Shown: positions 47,795 to 58,892, numbered from the stretch's first letter. The stretch: DNA of 64,000 bases from Cryptomeria japonica (GCF_030272615.1 NC_081409.1:911922340-911986339); one strand, 5' to 3'. Made by a program: numbers and translations. The notes: a model not told the origin generated them from the sequence alone.

Positions 47795-48101
47795 GTGTTT
47801 TTCAACACTTAGTTGAATTTCCCCTTTTTTGTAATTTTTAGTTGTAATTTTGTTTTGACAAGTTACATGTAAAAGTATTTTTTGTAAAATGCAAGTTACA
47901 CATTACTTGCACTTTTGTAATTACATGTAAGGCAACTACAAGTTGTGTCCGATTAGGACTGTAGTTGGAATAAGTCTTAGTTAGTTGAAGTAACTTTTAG
48001 TTAGTTAATGAAGTCTCAGATAGTTATTGAATGAGTCTTGGTGGTTGAGAGAATCTCTCAAGTTAGTTAGGATCCTCCCACCTTTTTCTCAAGGCTCCTC
48101 T

Positions 48102-48111
48102 TCTATAAATA
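48102..48111 (+). promoter_or_regulatory. TATA box of the nested unit
   Basis: TCTATAAATA lies downstream of the ORF and upstream of the R-U5-like repeats, the order seen in the LTR at 4651. Confidence 0.6.
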
Positions 48112-48180
48112 CTTGAGGGCTCTATTGTAATTTTTATCTTTTGGAAAGCAAGCAAAAACTCTGCCAAATTTACAGCAAGA

Positions 48181-48643
48181 AGTCTTTGAGCTTATGTATG
48201 TGGATTGAAAGTTTTTGAGGACTAATAAAGAAGGATTACTCAAGTTTTGAGTCTTTGAGCTACATGTTTGGGTTTGAATCTTTTATTTCTTCTATGCCAA
48301 GTGTTTCTAAAGCAGCTTAGTCCAATCTGATTTGAAGTCTTTGAGCTGCAAGTAGAGAAGATTAATTAAAATAGGAAACTCTCTTGAAGGAGCAGCAAGT
48401 CTTTGAGCTTGCATCTATTATTGAGGAAAAATTACTGTTTGATAAGAAATAGCAGCAAGTCTTTGAACTTGCATTAGTTCTTGTCTGTGTTGAAAGAATA
48501 GATTATTCCAGTCTTTGAGCTGTTATTTTTTATTCGTTGTAAAAATTTAGTATAGCAAAGGGTAGATAGGACTTCCAATAGTCAAGTCTTTAAGCTTGGT
48601 ATTGCTGTCCCGTCTCGAAGGAAGTGACGGAAGTCTTTGCGCT
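48181..48643 (+). repeat. Eight copies of AGTCTTTGAGCT in R-U5
   Basis: Copies start at 48181, 48250, 48336, 48398, 48458, 48510, 48585 and 48632, the last ones with one change each. Some are preceded by GCAGCA and followed by TGCA. Between them the sequence is not repeated, so the 12-mer itself is what is kept. Confidence 0.85.
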
Positions 48644-48911
48644 TTCAGGAAACTTCATTTCCTTTCTCTTATTTCACTTAAAAGTGGTTACTGCTGTTAT
48701 TTAATCGCTATCCTTTTCTACGAAGAGAAAAGGATATTGTCTTTCTTGAAAAAAGAAGAAAGATTGCTGTCCCATCCCATTTTATTTTCCAAGTTGTAGT
48801 TAGATAGGGGGTGCCTTCCCTTAATTAGGAGAGTTTTTACTCGTGTGCTGTGGTTGAAACCACAATTTTGTATATTTCCCCAAGTGTACAAAATTTTCAA
48901 CCAACATAGCG

Positions 48912-51077
48912 GAGGAAGATCTCGCCGACCAGGCCCCACACTCGACGTCAAGTGAAGAAGACTCCGGAACCGAATCACAAAGAACCCAATCGGAATTTCC
49001 CAAACAAGGAAAGGAGGCGGTACGAGACCTGCACGAGGAAATCACCACTATTTTCGAAGCGACATTGTTCGACATTAAAAACTTCTTGTTGTCAGAGGGC
49101 ATCAAAATAGGAAGATCGGACCCGGAAACCCCAGGAAGGAGGGACTATAGAAGTGAAGGTGACCAAAGCCCGGTTGGCAGGGACCCAACCAGACCAGGAG
49201 CGTACGGCACCACCCGGACACATAGTACCTTCCTGGCATATAGCCATTTCCAGGCACTACATAAAACCGCACAGAAAAAAATGATGGCACACACCCCGGA
49301 GAAACAAAAACTTCCAAAATTCATGGGCGACGGATCAGAGGATCCCGTACGGCATTGCAAGACATGCGTTACCATCTAGGAAGCAAATGGTCAGGATGAC
49401 CGGGATTACTGGGTGAAGGCATTTCCAGCCACTTTGCGAGGAATAGCTATTGACTGGTACACAGACCTTGATGCTCAGCATAAAACATCCTGGAGCAATC
49501 TGAAGAAGGCCTTCGAGGAAGAATTCAAACTCCTACGGGACGACAACAAGATTGTGGCAGAAATTTACAACACCAAACAAGGAAAAAACGAAAGTGTGCG
49601 CGCATATAACAGATGACTGAGAGAACTAATGAACAAAATGGAGAACTAGCCGGCAGATGGCCTCAAGAAATGGTGGTTCGTGGAAGGATTGGTACCATCC
49701 CTGAGAAGGACGATGAAAGTAGTACCTCCGCCATCGTACGATGAAGCATACAATCGCGCCATGGATATCGAATGTGAAAACAAGACATCCCGGGGAAAGC
49801 GACGGACCAGCGATGGTGATAGTACGGACGCTGACAGCGACGGAGGATCAAAAACAGTGCAAGCACTCCGCAAGGATATGATGAGGATGATGAAGGAGTT
49901 AAAAGGTGACAAAGAAAGTGGTAGGGAAGGAAAAGAACTATGGTGTACTGACTGCAAGATCAAAGGGCACACTAAAGGAGGTTGTCCCCGTAAAGTTTTC
50001 TGTGACATCTGCCAAATAACGGGACATTCCACCAAGGAATGCCCGTACAACTTGAAGGCACGGAGCACACAAGTGCTCTACGCCCAACCTGACCAAACCA
50101 CGCCACCAGCAACACCTCCAAGGCCAACCACAAACCCTGATGCCTCACCCGGAGGGTACAGAAACAATCAGCGGGGGAGCAACAGATCCAATAATAACAC
50201 TCCAAGGAGCAGGATTCAATACGACGGGAAGGGACGACCCATGATTCAGTGCAGAAAGTGCAACAAATGGGGTCACTTCGCCCGAGAATGCCAAAATGGA
50301 GGTGATGGAGGGAGTTTGTTGTGTAGATGGTGTGGTCCAGGGAATCACGAGGACATAGATTGCCCAAAGCAAAAAGGGGTGAACATGCTCGATGTAGAGG
50401 GATCAAAGGAAGACGTACTGGCAATCACGAGGTTGCAAAACAAGAAAGCCATGTACCCTGACCCTCGCACAGAAAAAGAAAGACTTCAAGAAGCAAGGGC
50501 AAATATCGAGTGGGCGATGGCTGAAGAGCGGAGGGCCTCGCACCTGGCCGCTGATATGCCAATCTGGCAGGAACCAGAAAAAACTATCATCAAGTAGATG
50601 TTACAAACCACAGTACTCGTACGGGTGTACGACCTTCTGCAAACCATGCCACAAATAAGGATGGCATTGACGAATATAACCATGGACACTAACCCTGGAC
50701 AGGAAAACCAAACAGGGACGGACCCAGTAAAGGAACTTGGTACGGACGCCATGAATCCTATGCTACTCACGGTGGGCGCTGGGCGAAAACCAGCTGTGGT
50801 AGAGATGGATATAATGGGGCAGAAGCTTACTAACACCATTGTTGATGGGGGGTCCAGAGTCAACGTACTACCGGAAGGTACCTGGCGAAGGCTGGGCAAG
50901 CCTACCCTCTGGCCACCAACCTTCCACCTGGTTGGTGCTGACCAACATGGTATCAAACCCCTCGGCACCCTCATGGCACAAAAGGTGGTAATCGGGACGC
51001 AGCAGTTCCTCCTAGATTTTGTAGTCATTCCACTGGAAAGGGAAGCGTACGACGCTCTTCTAGGAAGGGAGTGCTGA
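48912..51077 (+). pseudogene. Ty3 gag (capsid, four zinc knuckles) and protease
   Basis: The frame runs from the nested insertion to 51077 with stops at 49377 (TAG), 49614 (TGA), 49647 (TAG) and 50595 (TAG). The capsid part includes KLPKFMGDGSEDP and FPATLRGIAIDWYTDL (about 49310-49470). Four CCHC knuckles, each C-x2-C-x4-H-x4-C, lie at 49944-49985, 50001-50042, 50250-50291 and 50322-50363. The protease has VDGGS (Asp at 50844) where D-S/T-G is usual. The end at LLGREC-stop reflects a one-base deletion near 51073, since the next frame continues with MAKANHNWK. Confidence 0.85.
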
Positions 51078-51079
51078 TC

Positions 51080-53380
51080 ATGGCTAAAGCTAATCATAAC
51101 TGGAAAAGAAATACGCTCTCAATTGAGAGTGACGGTCATAAGTATGTAATTGATCTCAGGAACCAGTCCGTCAGCGAAGAGCTCGCGTCATCAGACTTCG
51201 AGTCAGAAGATTCCAATCGATGGGAGTGAGGTTCCGATGGAAGCAGAGGCGGAAAAGAGCCCAACGAGGAAGGAGTGCTGGAATTAGACGGGTGTTCGGA
51301 GGATGGAGCCAGTTCGATGGCAGGACTTTTTCATTGGCAAATGGAGGACTGTGAGGTCTTCCAGCCGGAATGTCATATGCTACAAATATGTGAGTTAGGG
51401 GAAGCAAGCGGGGGGACAGAGGAACAATCCTTTCCCCTAGAGTATGGTAGGTATCAAGAAGGAATGGCAAGAGTGGATGACACGCCAGCACACCAGTTTG
51501 AAAGGGACAAACCCATCAAGTACGAGGAATGAGGTGTGGAGAAGATCAACTTAGGCAACGAAGCAGTACCTCAGATGATACTGGTAGGAGATGACTGGAA
51601 CCCGGTACTAAAGGCAGCAGCCTTCAAGTTATTCCTGGAATATAAAGATGTCTTCGCTTGGACCTACAAAGACTTGAAGGGAGTACCGCCGGAGCTGTGT
51701 GTACATCACATAACCCTCGTACCAGGAGCCCAACTGGTACGAAGGAGGCCGTATAGGATGAACAAAAACTATGCAGCCAGAGTCAATGAGGAGATCAACA
51801 AAATGCTAGAAGCAGGGATTATATTCAAAGTGGAGACAAGTGACTGGGTGTCCCCAATAGTCATCTCCCTTAAAAAAGAAGCTAATCAGATAAGGATATG
51901 TGTGGACTTCAGGTACCTAAATGCGGTAACCATAAAGGATCCATTTCCGATCCCATTCATGGACAGTATTCTGGAAGAAGTCGCCGGGCACGAGATGTAC
52001 ACGTTCCTGGATGGGTTCTCCGGGTACAACCAGATAAGTATCGCAGAGGAAGATAAGTTGAAGACCACATTCGTGGTGGAAGGAGTGTACGCCTATAACC
52101 ACATGCCCTTTGGGCTATGCAACACGCCCGCCACCTTCAAGCGAATAATTCTGCACATTTTTGACAAGATGTCAGTAGGAAATTTCAAAGCGTTCCTGGA
52201 TGACTGGTTGATTTTCAGCGACCAGGACACCCATTTGAAGGCTTTGGGTGAGTGCATGGAAAGATGTCGGAAGGCTAGGCTAGCCCTGAACCCAAAGAAG
52301 TGCAGATTTATGGTACCACAAGGGAAACTCTTGGGCCACATCGTCTGTAAGGAAGGATTGAAGACAGACCCAGACAAGATAGGAGTAATTGTCAACATGG
52401 AAAGTCCAACGAACGTAACAGGGGTGAAATCATTCCTTGGTCACGTAGGCTACTATCGGAGGTTCATTAAGGGCTTCACGCAGGTGTCATGGCCATTAGA
52501 TAAATTGACAAGGAAGGGAGAGCCATTTGTATGGGGTACAGAGCAAGAGGAAGCCTTCACGGAATTGAAGGACCGACTAGTGAGTGCACCGATATTGGTA
52601 TACCTGGACTGGAACAAAGAATTTCACGTGCACGTGGACGCCTCCAACTTTGCAATTGGTGCTACCCTCGCCCAGGTAGGGGCACAAGGACTAGACCATT
52701 CCGTCTTCTTCGCAAGTCGACTCTTGTCCAAAGCAGAAAGAAACTATAGCACAACAGAACGAGAGGCACTAGGGATGGTATATGCAGTCTAGAAGTTCCG
52801 GCACTACTTGTTGGCCACACCGTTCACATTTTATGTGGACTACCAGGCACTAATGTACCTAGTAAACAAACCAATCATCCAAGGGAGGGTAAGTCGGTGG
52901 CTACTACTTTTACAAGAATTCACTTTCACCATCGTCGTACGACCAGGGAAGTCCCATGTGATAGTAGATCAACTATCAAGAATCAGATCAGGAGAACCGA
53001 CCGAGGGAGTAAACGAAGACTTCCCAGATGCACACTTGTTCCAAATTGCAATACTACCAACCTGGTATGAGAAGATAGGGCAGTACCTATCTACTTCCAC
53101 ATTTCCAAGTGAGATGCCTCCAGGGGAACGGAGGAAATTAGCACTAAAGAGTAAAACCTTCCAACTAATTAATGGACTTCTATATAAGATGGGCCTCGAC
53201 CAAATCCTGAGGAGATGTGTCATGGAGGAGGAAGTTCGCGGTGTACTCAAGGAGGCACACGACGAATTGGCAGGTGGACATATGGGACCAGATGCAACCG
53301 CTAGGAAAGTGCTTCTGGCAGGGCTATGCTGGCCAACTCTACACACGAATGCTCGAGAGTGGGTGATCGGATGCGACCTG
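51080..53380 (+). pseudogene. Ty3 reverse transcriptase, RNase H and start of integrase
   Basis: The frame has stops at 51227 (TGA), 51530 (TGA) and 52790 (TAG, at AV-stop-KFRHYL). RT: RPYRMNKNY, RICVDFRYLN, FLDGFSGYNQI (Asp at 52010), MPFGLCNTPATF, and the catalytic FLDD at 52193-52204. RNase H: HVDAS (Asp at 52637), TTEREAL (Glu at 52757) and a late VDQLSR where ADxLSR is usual. The integrase zinc region begins HDELAGGH near 53258 and reaches a Cys just before an indel at about 53378. The catalytic residues are all present; only stops and frameshifts disable it. Confidence 0.92.
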
Positions 53381-55096
53381 TCAACGAGCCGGAAAACCCC
53401 TCAAGAGGGACTTCATGCCTCTCTTTCCTTCCCAGCCGCAAGAACTATTCGAACGATGGGGTCTGGACTTTGTGGGACCTCTGAAACCAAGTAGCCTACA
53501 CCGGTGCAAGTACATTGTGGTGGCCACAAAATACCTCGTTAAGTGGGGGGAAGCTAGGGCCTTGCCCGATAACACAGCTTTGAGTACGGCACGGTTGTTG
53601 TACGAACAGATTGTCACCAGGTACGGGATACCACTTCGAATCACTAGTGACAAAGGAGTACACTTCGTCAACTAGGTAATCTGTACCATGACCGTGGAAT
53701 TTAAAATATTCCATAACCTATCCAGCCCGTACTATCCCCGTGCTAATGGGTAGGCCGAGGCAACCAACAAAGTGTTGGTATCAATAATTTACAAGTCATG
53801 TGGAGTGGAACAAGAGGACTGGGAGGAAAGACTACCAGCCATGCTTGGGCCTACCGTACAACATACAAAGTCACTACCGGGCATACACCGTTCCAACTCA
53901 TGTACGGCCAGGAGGCAGTGGTACCAGCCGAGTACACCGTGCCAAGCCTTCGGGTGGCGGTAGAAAATCGGTTAGGGGACACCGAAAGCATGAATGCAAG
54001 GCTGGATGGGTTGGTAAAGCTGGATGAACGGAGACTGATGGCACAATGGGCGACTGAGGTGGCACAATGGCGGCGAAAGCATTGGCACGACCAACATTTG
54101 CGGAAAGCTAACTTTCGACCGGGACAGTTAGTTTTGAAGTATAACGGTCGAAACGAACTCCGACCAGGAAAGTTCAAGGTTCGTTGGCTCGGGCCCTATA
54201 AAATTAGAGAGGTCGGTAGCAACGGATCAGTGAAACTCGCAACTCTGGATAACAACCCGATCAGGGACCCCGTGAACGGTTCCAAGTTAAAAATCTACAG
54301 GGAAAGAAGTAAACCTGTGATCGGGATCAACATGCTAGGATATGCCACGAGAGGACATTGGACCATTGGTCAAGACAAGGAGATCCAGGAAGACCCAGTA
54401 GTACAGGAGGAACCCTACCAGAGGGATGACGATTGGGCAAAGCCCTTATCAGCCATGGAAGAACAACTTGTACCAAAAAGGGTGGAAGGTGTAGCAGTAC
54501 CCAGGATTCACAAACATCTCACGAATGCGTATTTCGGAGACCCAGCTGTGTGGGTGTGGGTCTCGAGATATTGGAAAAAACGAGCTCCGTACGAAGGGGC
54601 TCAAGAAGGGTACGTCGCATATGACATCGACGAAGAAGCAGAAGCTCGGAGGGAAACTGAGAACCCGCTTAAAGAAGGGGAGCCGAGAGACCTAGAGGAA
54701 GAACTCAACTTGGAAGAATATGGGGCAACCCTAGGACCATGTTTAAAAATGGTACTGAAGACAGAGGATCTATTTGTCATCGCGTCCGGGGCAGGCGAAA
54801 TGGAGGCCGGACCTAACGCATTATATCGGGTGATTCCCAACCCGACTGGACCACTGGAGATCGACGGAGAGAGAGTAAAATGGTACCACCAATACGGGGA
54901 CCGGTACGTTGACGACCGCTACAAGGGTGTGGGACCCGCACCACTGGTGGACAAAATATGGGATCTGGAATACGTAGGGACCTGCTGCGCCCAAGAATGC
55001 TACAGAAGATTACCACGTGTGTACATGGTTGCACGACTCAGAAATAAAAGTGAGGACACCCAACAATACACCAGGAGTGAAAAGAAGGAGCAATGA
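53379..55096 (+). pseudogene. Ty3 integrase and unusual C-terminal extension
   Basis: After the indel the frame gives CQRAGKP, then LDFVGPL (Asp at 53466), TSDKGVHF (Asp at 53649) and NG-stop-AEATNK (Glu at 53757), a DD35E spacing. Stops lie at 53673 and 53751 (both TAG). A one-base deletion near 53855 (MLG for the expected MLWAYRTT) shifts the frame for the rest. GHTPFQLMYGQEAVVPAEY and the GPY motif (RWLGPYKI, about 54185) follow. The protein then runs on for about 260 residues to 55096 without a chromodomain or any domain I recognise. Confidence 0.88.
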
Positions 55097-56449
55097 GGAG
55101 AGAAACCTGGAATCAAATAAAAAATGGAAGGAGGACAAGGGGAGGAATGACGTACCAAGGAAGGAATGGAGGAAAAGGCAGGGTAGAAGGCCGGGGAAAA
55201 GAAAACAAAGGAGACAAGAGAAATTCTTGCACGCAATTAACTCAATCAACCGGCCAGGGGTCCACATTAGAAGGCACAAGCAGGTCAAGCAGTACCGAGG
55301 TAAACTGCAAGCAAAGAAGCTAATATTGAAAAAACCGTGCTAGAGAAAAGAAATAAGACGACTGGTAAAACAAGTGGTCTTAAAAGTTGAAGAGGGGAAA
55401 TATAGGGAAAAAGCAAGGAAGGCCAAATCAACAGGTATTAAAAAGTTGGAATGTCAGGCAAGTACAAGTAAATGTAGTAAGGAAAAATTAAGGTTACTGA
55501 AAAAGCAAGTATTTTATGTTAAATTAATAATACATGTTTACCTAACCCTAACCCTCAAAAAGAAAAGTGCTTATAAAAGTTGCCAGGAGACCCCATTAGG
55601 CACAACGTAGGAAAGAGAGCAGGATGAACCTGATAGCCAGACAACATTGAGCAGAACTGCTGGTATGGACGCAGAAGGAAGCACGAGGGAATTGACCAAT
55701 CCGTATGGTGTACAGATTACACAGTTTGGAAGACAAAAGTGCCAGAAAGGTGTGCCGTACAGCGTACGGATTATGCAACAGGTTATATTGTACGACGTAC
55801 GGATTCAAGGCACTGGAGAATCACGCAGGAACCATGGAAGGTAGGCTAAGTCGTACAGTGTATGGATTGCAGGGGGTGAACGACAGGTTGTTCCATACGG
55901 CGTACGGATTCAAGATACCAGGGAGCCAATTGGGACCCACGAGATCACCGTACGGCGTACAGATTCAGGATACACGAGATCACTGTACTTGACCCAGGCA
56001 CGAGAAAAGACCACCGTATGAAACATCAGGCACGAGAAAAGACCACCGTACGGTGTACGACTTCCATCCACAAAAAGTGTACGACATATTGCTTATGCAT
56101 ACAGACGTGTACGACGTTCTGTGCACATTGCCTACGCGTACGGAAAACGTTGCAAAAAACAGAGTGAAAGACCGTACGGTGTACGACTTGGACGTACAGA
56201 CAAGACACGAAGAAGGGGCATATCTCCACCGTACGGTGTACGGTCGATGCAACCCAGCACAAGCGGAAGCAGGAGAAATCCGCACGGCGGCAGACAGGGA
56301 AACACGACGGCAATTATAGGCCCGTACGGCAAGCGTTTGGTGAGGCAATCAAAGCACGAGGGTATAAGAGGCGAAAGACATAACACAAGGGTCCGTACAG
56401 CAGGGAGACTGGAAGTGACATAATGGGCCGCACCAACTGGTGAGATAAC
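55097..56449 (+). other. Ty3 spacer with repeated CCGTACGGTGTACGG motif
   Basis: The first half is Lys/Arg-codon-rich but not convincingly coding. From about 55700 to 56400 roughly a dozen copies of CCGTACGGYGTACGR, often followed by ATTCA or ACTTC, are scattered. CCGTACGG and CGTACG are self-complementary. Confidence 0.7.
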
Positions 56450-56479
56450 TTGGTAGACGGTTATAATGAGGACGCAGGA

Positions 56480-58892
56480 AGGGATATGAGCAGAAGAGCA
56501 GAGAAAGGCAGTTGCAGTACAACCATGACTGCCATAGAGCCTACCAGTAGCAGGAAAACCAGGAGCAGACCGAAGACAACAAAGGACCCAAAGGAACTCA
56601 CGGCAGCCAATGTAGCATTCGAGAGTGTGACTGGCAGTGAATGCCGTACTTGGTGGGAGGAAAACCCTCCACACCATGTGATGAAGGAATCGCTTAAAAA
56701 AGCACAGGTCGACCACGCTGTGCAGATGCCCATATTTAACATCAAAGATTTCTAGCCAGTCCTACGGACCATGGTATTCAGTTATAACCCTCACGAACGA
56801 GCTTGGGTCGTCCAGTTCCAAGGGCACACAGTGTGGATTTCATTCAAACCTGAGGATTTCAAGCGCATATTTGGCATATCGAATAAAGGAGTATCTGCTG
56901 CCAAACCAACCAAAAACCTTACCAGAGAAAAGAAAAAATGGTTGATAGACTTGGTGTGCAAAGACGGTCTCACAGAAGACCAGTGGAAGAGCGTTTGGGC
57001 CGATAGTAGAGGAATGAAGCGTAGTTTTATCGCACCAAGAGAATAGAGGATGTTGATGGACCTGGTAAAAAGCCGCCTGACAGGAGCCAGCCGGGCCTCA
57101 GACATCGCCATATGGATGATCGGGTTAATGAACGGGATCAGATGCGGAAAAGTGTACAACTGGGGGCAACTCCTGGCAGAATGCATTCACGACTTCCTGA
57201 GATTAGAGCACAAAGCATTCTACATGTGCCATCACGCCATCAGCTTGTTCCTGGATGCCGTACGTCTACAGGTACTGCCAGAGGATTTGGGGGACATTTG
57301 AACCTCACAGACGGGTCGAGCCAAATAAACCCACTATGTACTACTACATTCACCTGGACATCCTTGGTGACACAGCGCAACCCACACAGAAGAGGAGGAA
57401 GCTAGACACATCTGTGGAAATTGAAGAGGTTAGCAGTGCCGAGGATTCCGAGGAGGCGGAGGAAACAGAAGAACAGGAAAGTGGGGATGAAGGGTTCCAT
57501 CTATCGGAACACACCGCCATGGAGGAGGAAGAAATAGAATCGTGCCAACAGGAAGAAGATGAAGAAGAGGAGCAACAGGGGGGATTGCGGGCACAATGGA
57601 AGAGTACGAGGGTAAAGTTTACACCCTCAAAATTAGCTTCGGCACACCTGGTACCTCAAGAGGCGCTTGCAGTCGCCAGCTCAGTAGGAGATGTACGGCT
57701 AGTGGGGGTACTATTCCAGAAAATTAGCGAAGGGGAACCACCGGCACAATGACGTGTATCGTTGCCACAGATCAGTTTGGCAGTTCTGGCAGCAGAAACT
57801 GGTACGACGATAGGAGAAATTGGTACGACAGAAACTGGTACGACGACAGGAGAAATTGGTACGGCAGAAACTGGTACGATGGCAGCCAGAATTGGTACAA
57901 CGACAGTCGGGATTGGTACGGCGGCAACAGGAACTAGTACGACGGAAACAAAAGCTGGTACGATGGCAACAAAGACCGGTACGACATCAGCTAACTTAGA
58001 GGCAGCCTTGGGCACTATGACAGATGAGGATATAGATGCGTCGCTGGATGGGTGGCTAGGATAGTTCGCACTCACCCCACACCTGCCTCCCTCCCCTGCA
58101 CCACATAACATGGCTATCGGGCTAGGCGCGACTCCAGATAGCGAGGTCACTATTCCAGATGAGGAGAGACCCACTGCTCAGAAGCAGCAGGGAAGGGACG
58201 AGCATAGCAGTGACCTGGAGGGGACTCTCACCGGACTCCATATCACACTACCTGATCCGAGTGACCCAGTAGGCTCACTTAGACGATTCCTGACGGAGCT
58301 ACAAGGACTCTCGGATGTGGCACGTGGCATGGCCCAGCTTACTGGACAGATGGAGGCCGGTAATGCAGCCAACACGGCACAACTGTGTCAATTTATGGCC
58401 TAGGGATGCAAAGAGGAGTTCATGCAGTCCCTCGAGCAGCAGGGATGGCCGGATAATAGTACACCTGAGATGATTCAGAACTGGACCCACAGGCGCGTGA
58501 TAGGAGGCTCAGGTACCTTAGGCACCACTTTCCACAGTATGGAGGGAACTTTTCGCGAGGTGTACTTACAGATGCGACAACATCAAGTGGAGAAAGAGGC
58601 CCAACAGATCTACATAGTAACCCTGGAAAAAGAGAGCAGGAAGCAGACAGAGTTGGCCACAATTGAAAAGAGCTTGAGGAAGGAGATGGAAATGAAGATG
58701 ACTACATATGAGGCCCGCTGCAGCATGCAGGAGGAGGCACAGGCATTGGCAGCCCAGGTGGCGACGCTCACTTCACAGCTGGAGCAAAAAGATGGAAAGC
58801 TGATGGAAGCTGTTCACATGGTAAAGAAAGCACGGGAACGGCAGTTAATGGCAGAAAAGAATCTGAAAACTCAGGCCGAGCAACGACCTTAG
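56480..58892 (+). pseudogene. Ty3 extra 3' ORF (mobile-domain-like, Thr/Gly repeat, coiled coil)
   Basis: The fragments share one logic, with stops at 56753, 57044, 58062 and 58401 (TAG), 57750 (TGA), and a frame change near 57290. Part 1 (to about 57300) resembles plant transposon-type proteins: WVVQFQGHTVWISFKPEDFKRIFGI, then SDIAIWMIGLMNGIRC and YMCHHAISLFLDAV. Part 2 is very acidic (57400-57580). Part 3 encodes a Gly-Thr-rich repeat from GGTACGACAGAAACT-type units (57797-57990). Part 4 (58422-58892) is a probable coiled coil rich in Glu, Lys and Gln. It stands where Athila-group elements carry an env-like or unknown ORF. No signal peptide or membrane segment is seen. Confidence 0.7.
57797..57990 (+). 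repeat. ~15 bp minisatellite inside the 3' ORF
   Basis: Degenerate GGTACGACRGAAAYT units, each a multiple of three long, encode repeats such as ETGTTIGEIGT. The reading frame is kept through them. Confidence 0.8.

Larger units (their letters stand above)
42259..48906 (+). mobile_element. 6.65 kb LTR-like unit with internal ORF, nested in Ty3 gag
   Basis: It begins TGTTGTCC, ends ACCAACA (tips TGTTG/CAACA) and is flanked by a perfect duplication TAGCG (42254-42258 and 48907-48911). The first 2.1 kb is U3-like, with a TTTTAAAA palindrome and tandem AAAACCCGATTTT units. A long ORF follows (44363-47794), then a TATA box (48102-48111) and an R-U5-like end. The end is homologous in layout and wording to the R-U5 of the LTR at 4651 (GCAAAAACTCTGCCAAATTT, AAGTCTTTGAGCTT). 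No second LTR, PBS, gag or pol lies between the duplications. The simplest reading is a solo LTR that contains an ORF. Confidence 0.8.

Noticed and set aside
49646-51097. Long minus-strand ORFs opposite Ty3 gag and protease
   Set aside because: They are shadows of the plus-strand coding bias. The plus strand has zinc knuckles and a protease site.
53851-54177. Minus-strand ORF opposite the integrase C-terminus
   Set aside because: Complementary shadow of the plus-strand GPY region; no independent domain.
56480-57301. Envelope-like protein in the Ty3 3' ORF
   Set aside because: No signal peptide, membrane segment or cleavage site is visible. The sequence resembles plant transposon-type or Athila ORF1-like proteins instead.
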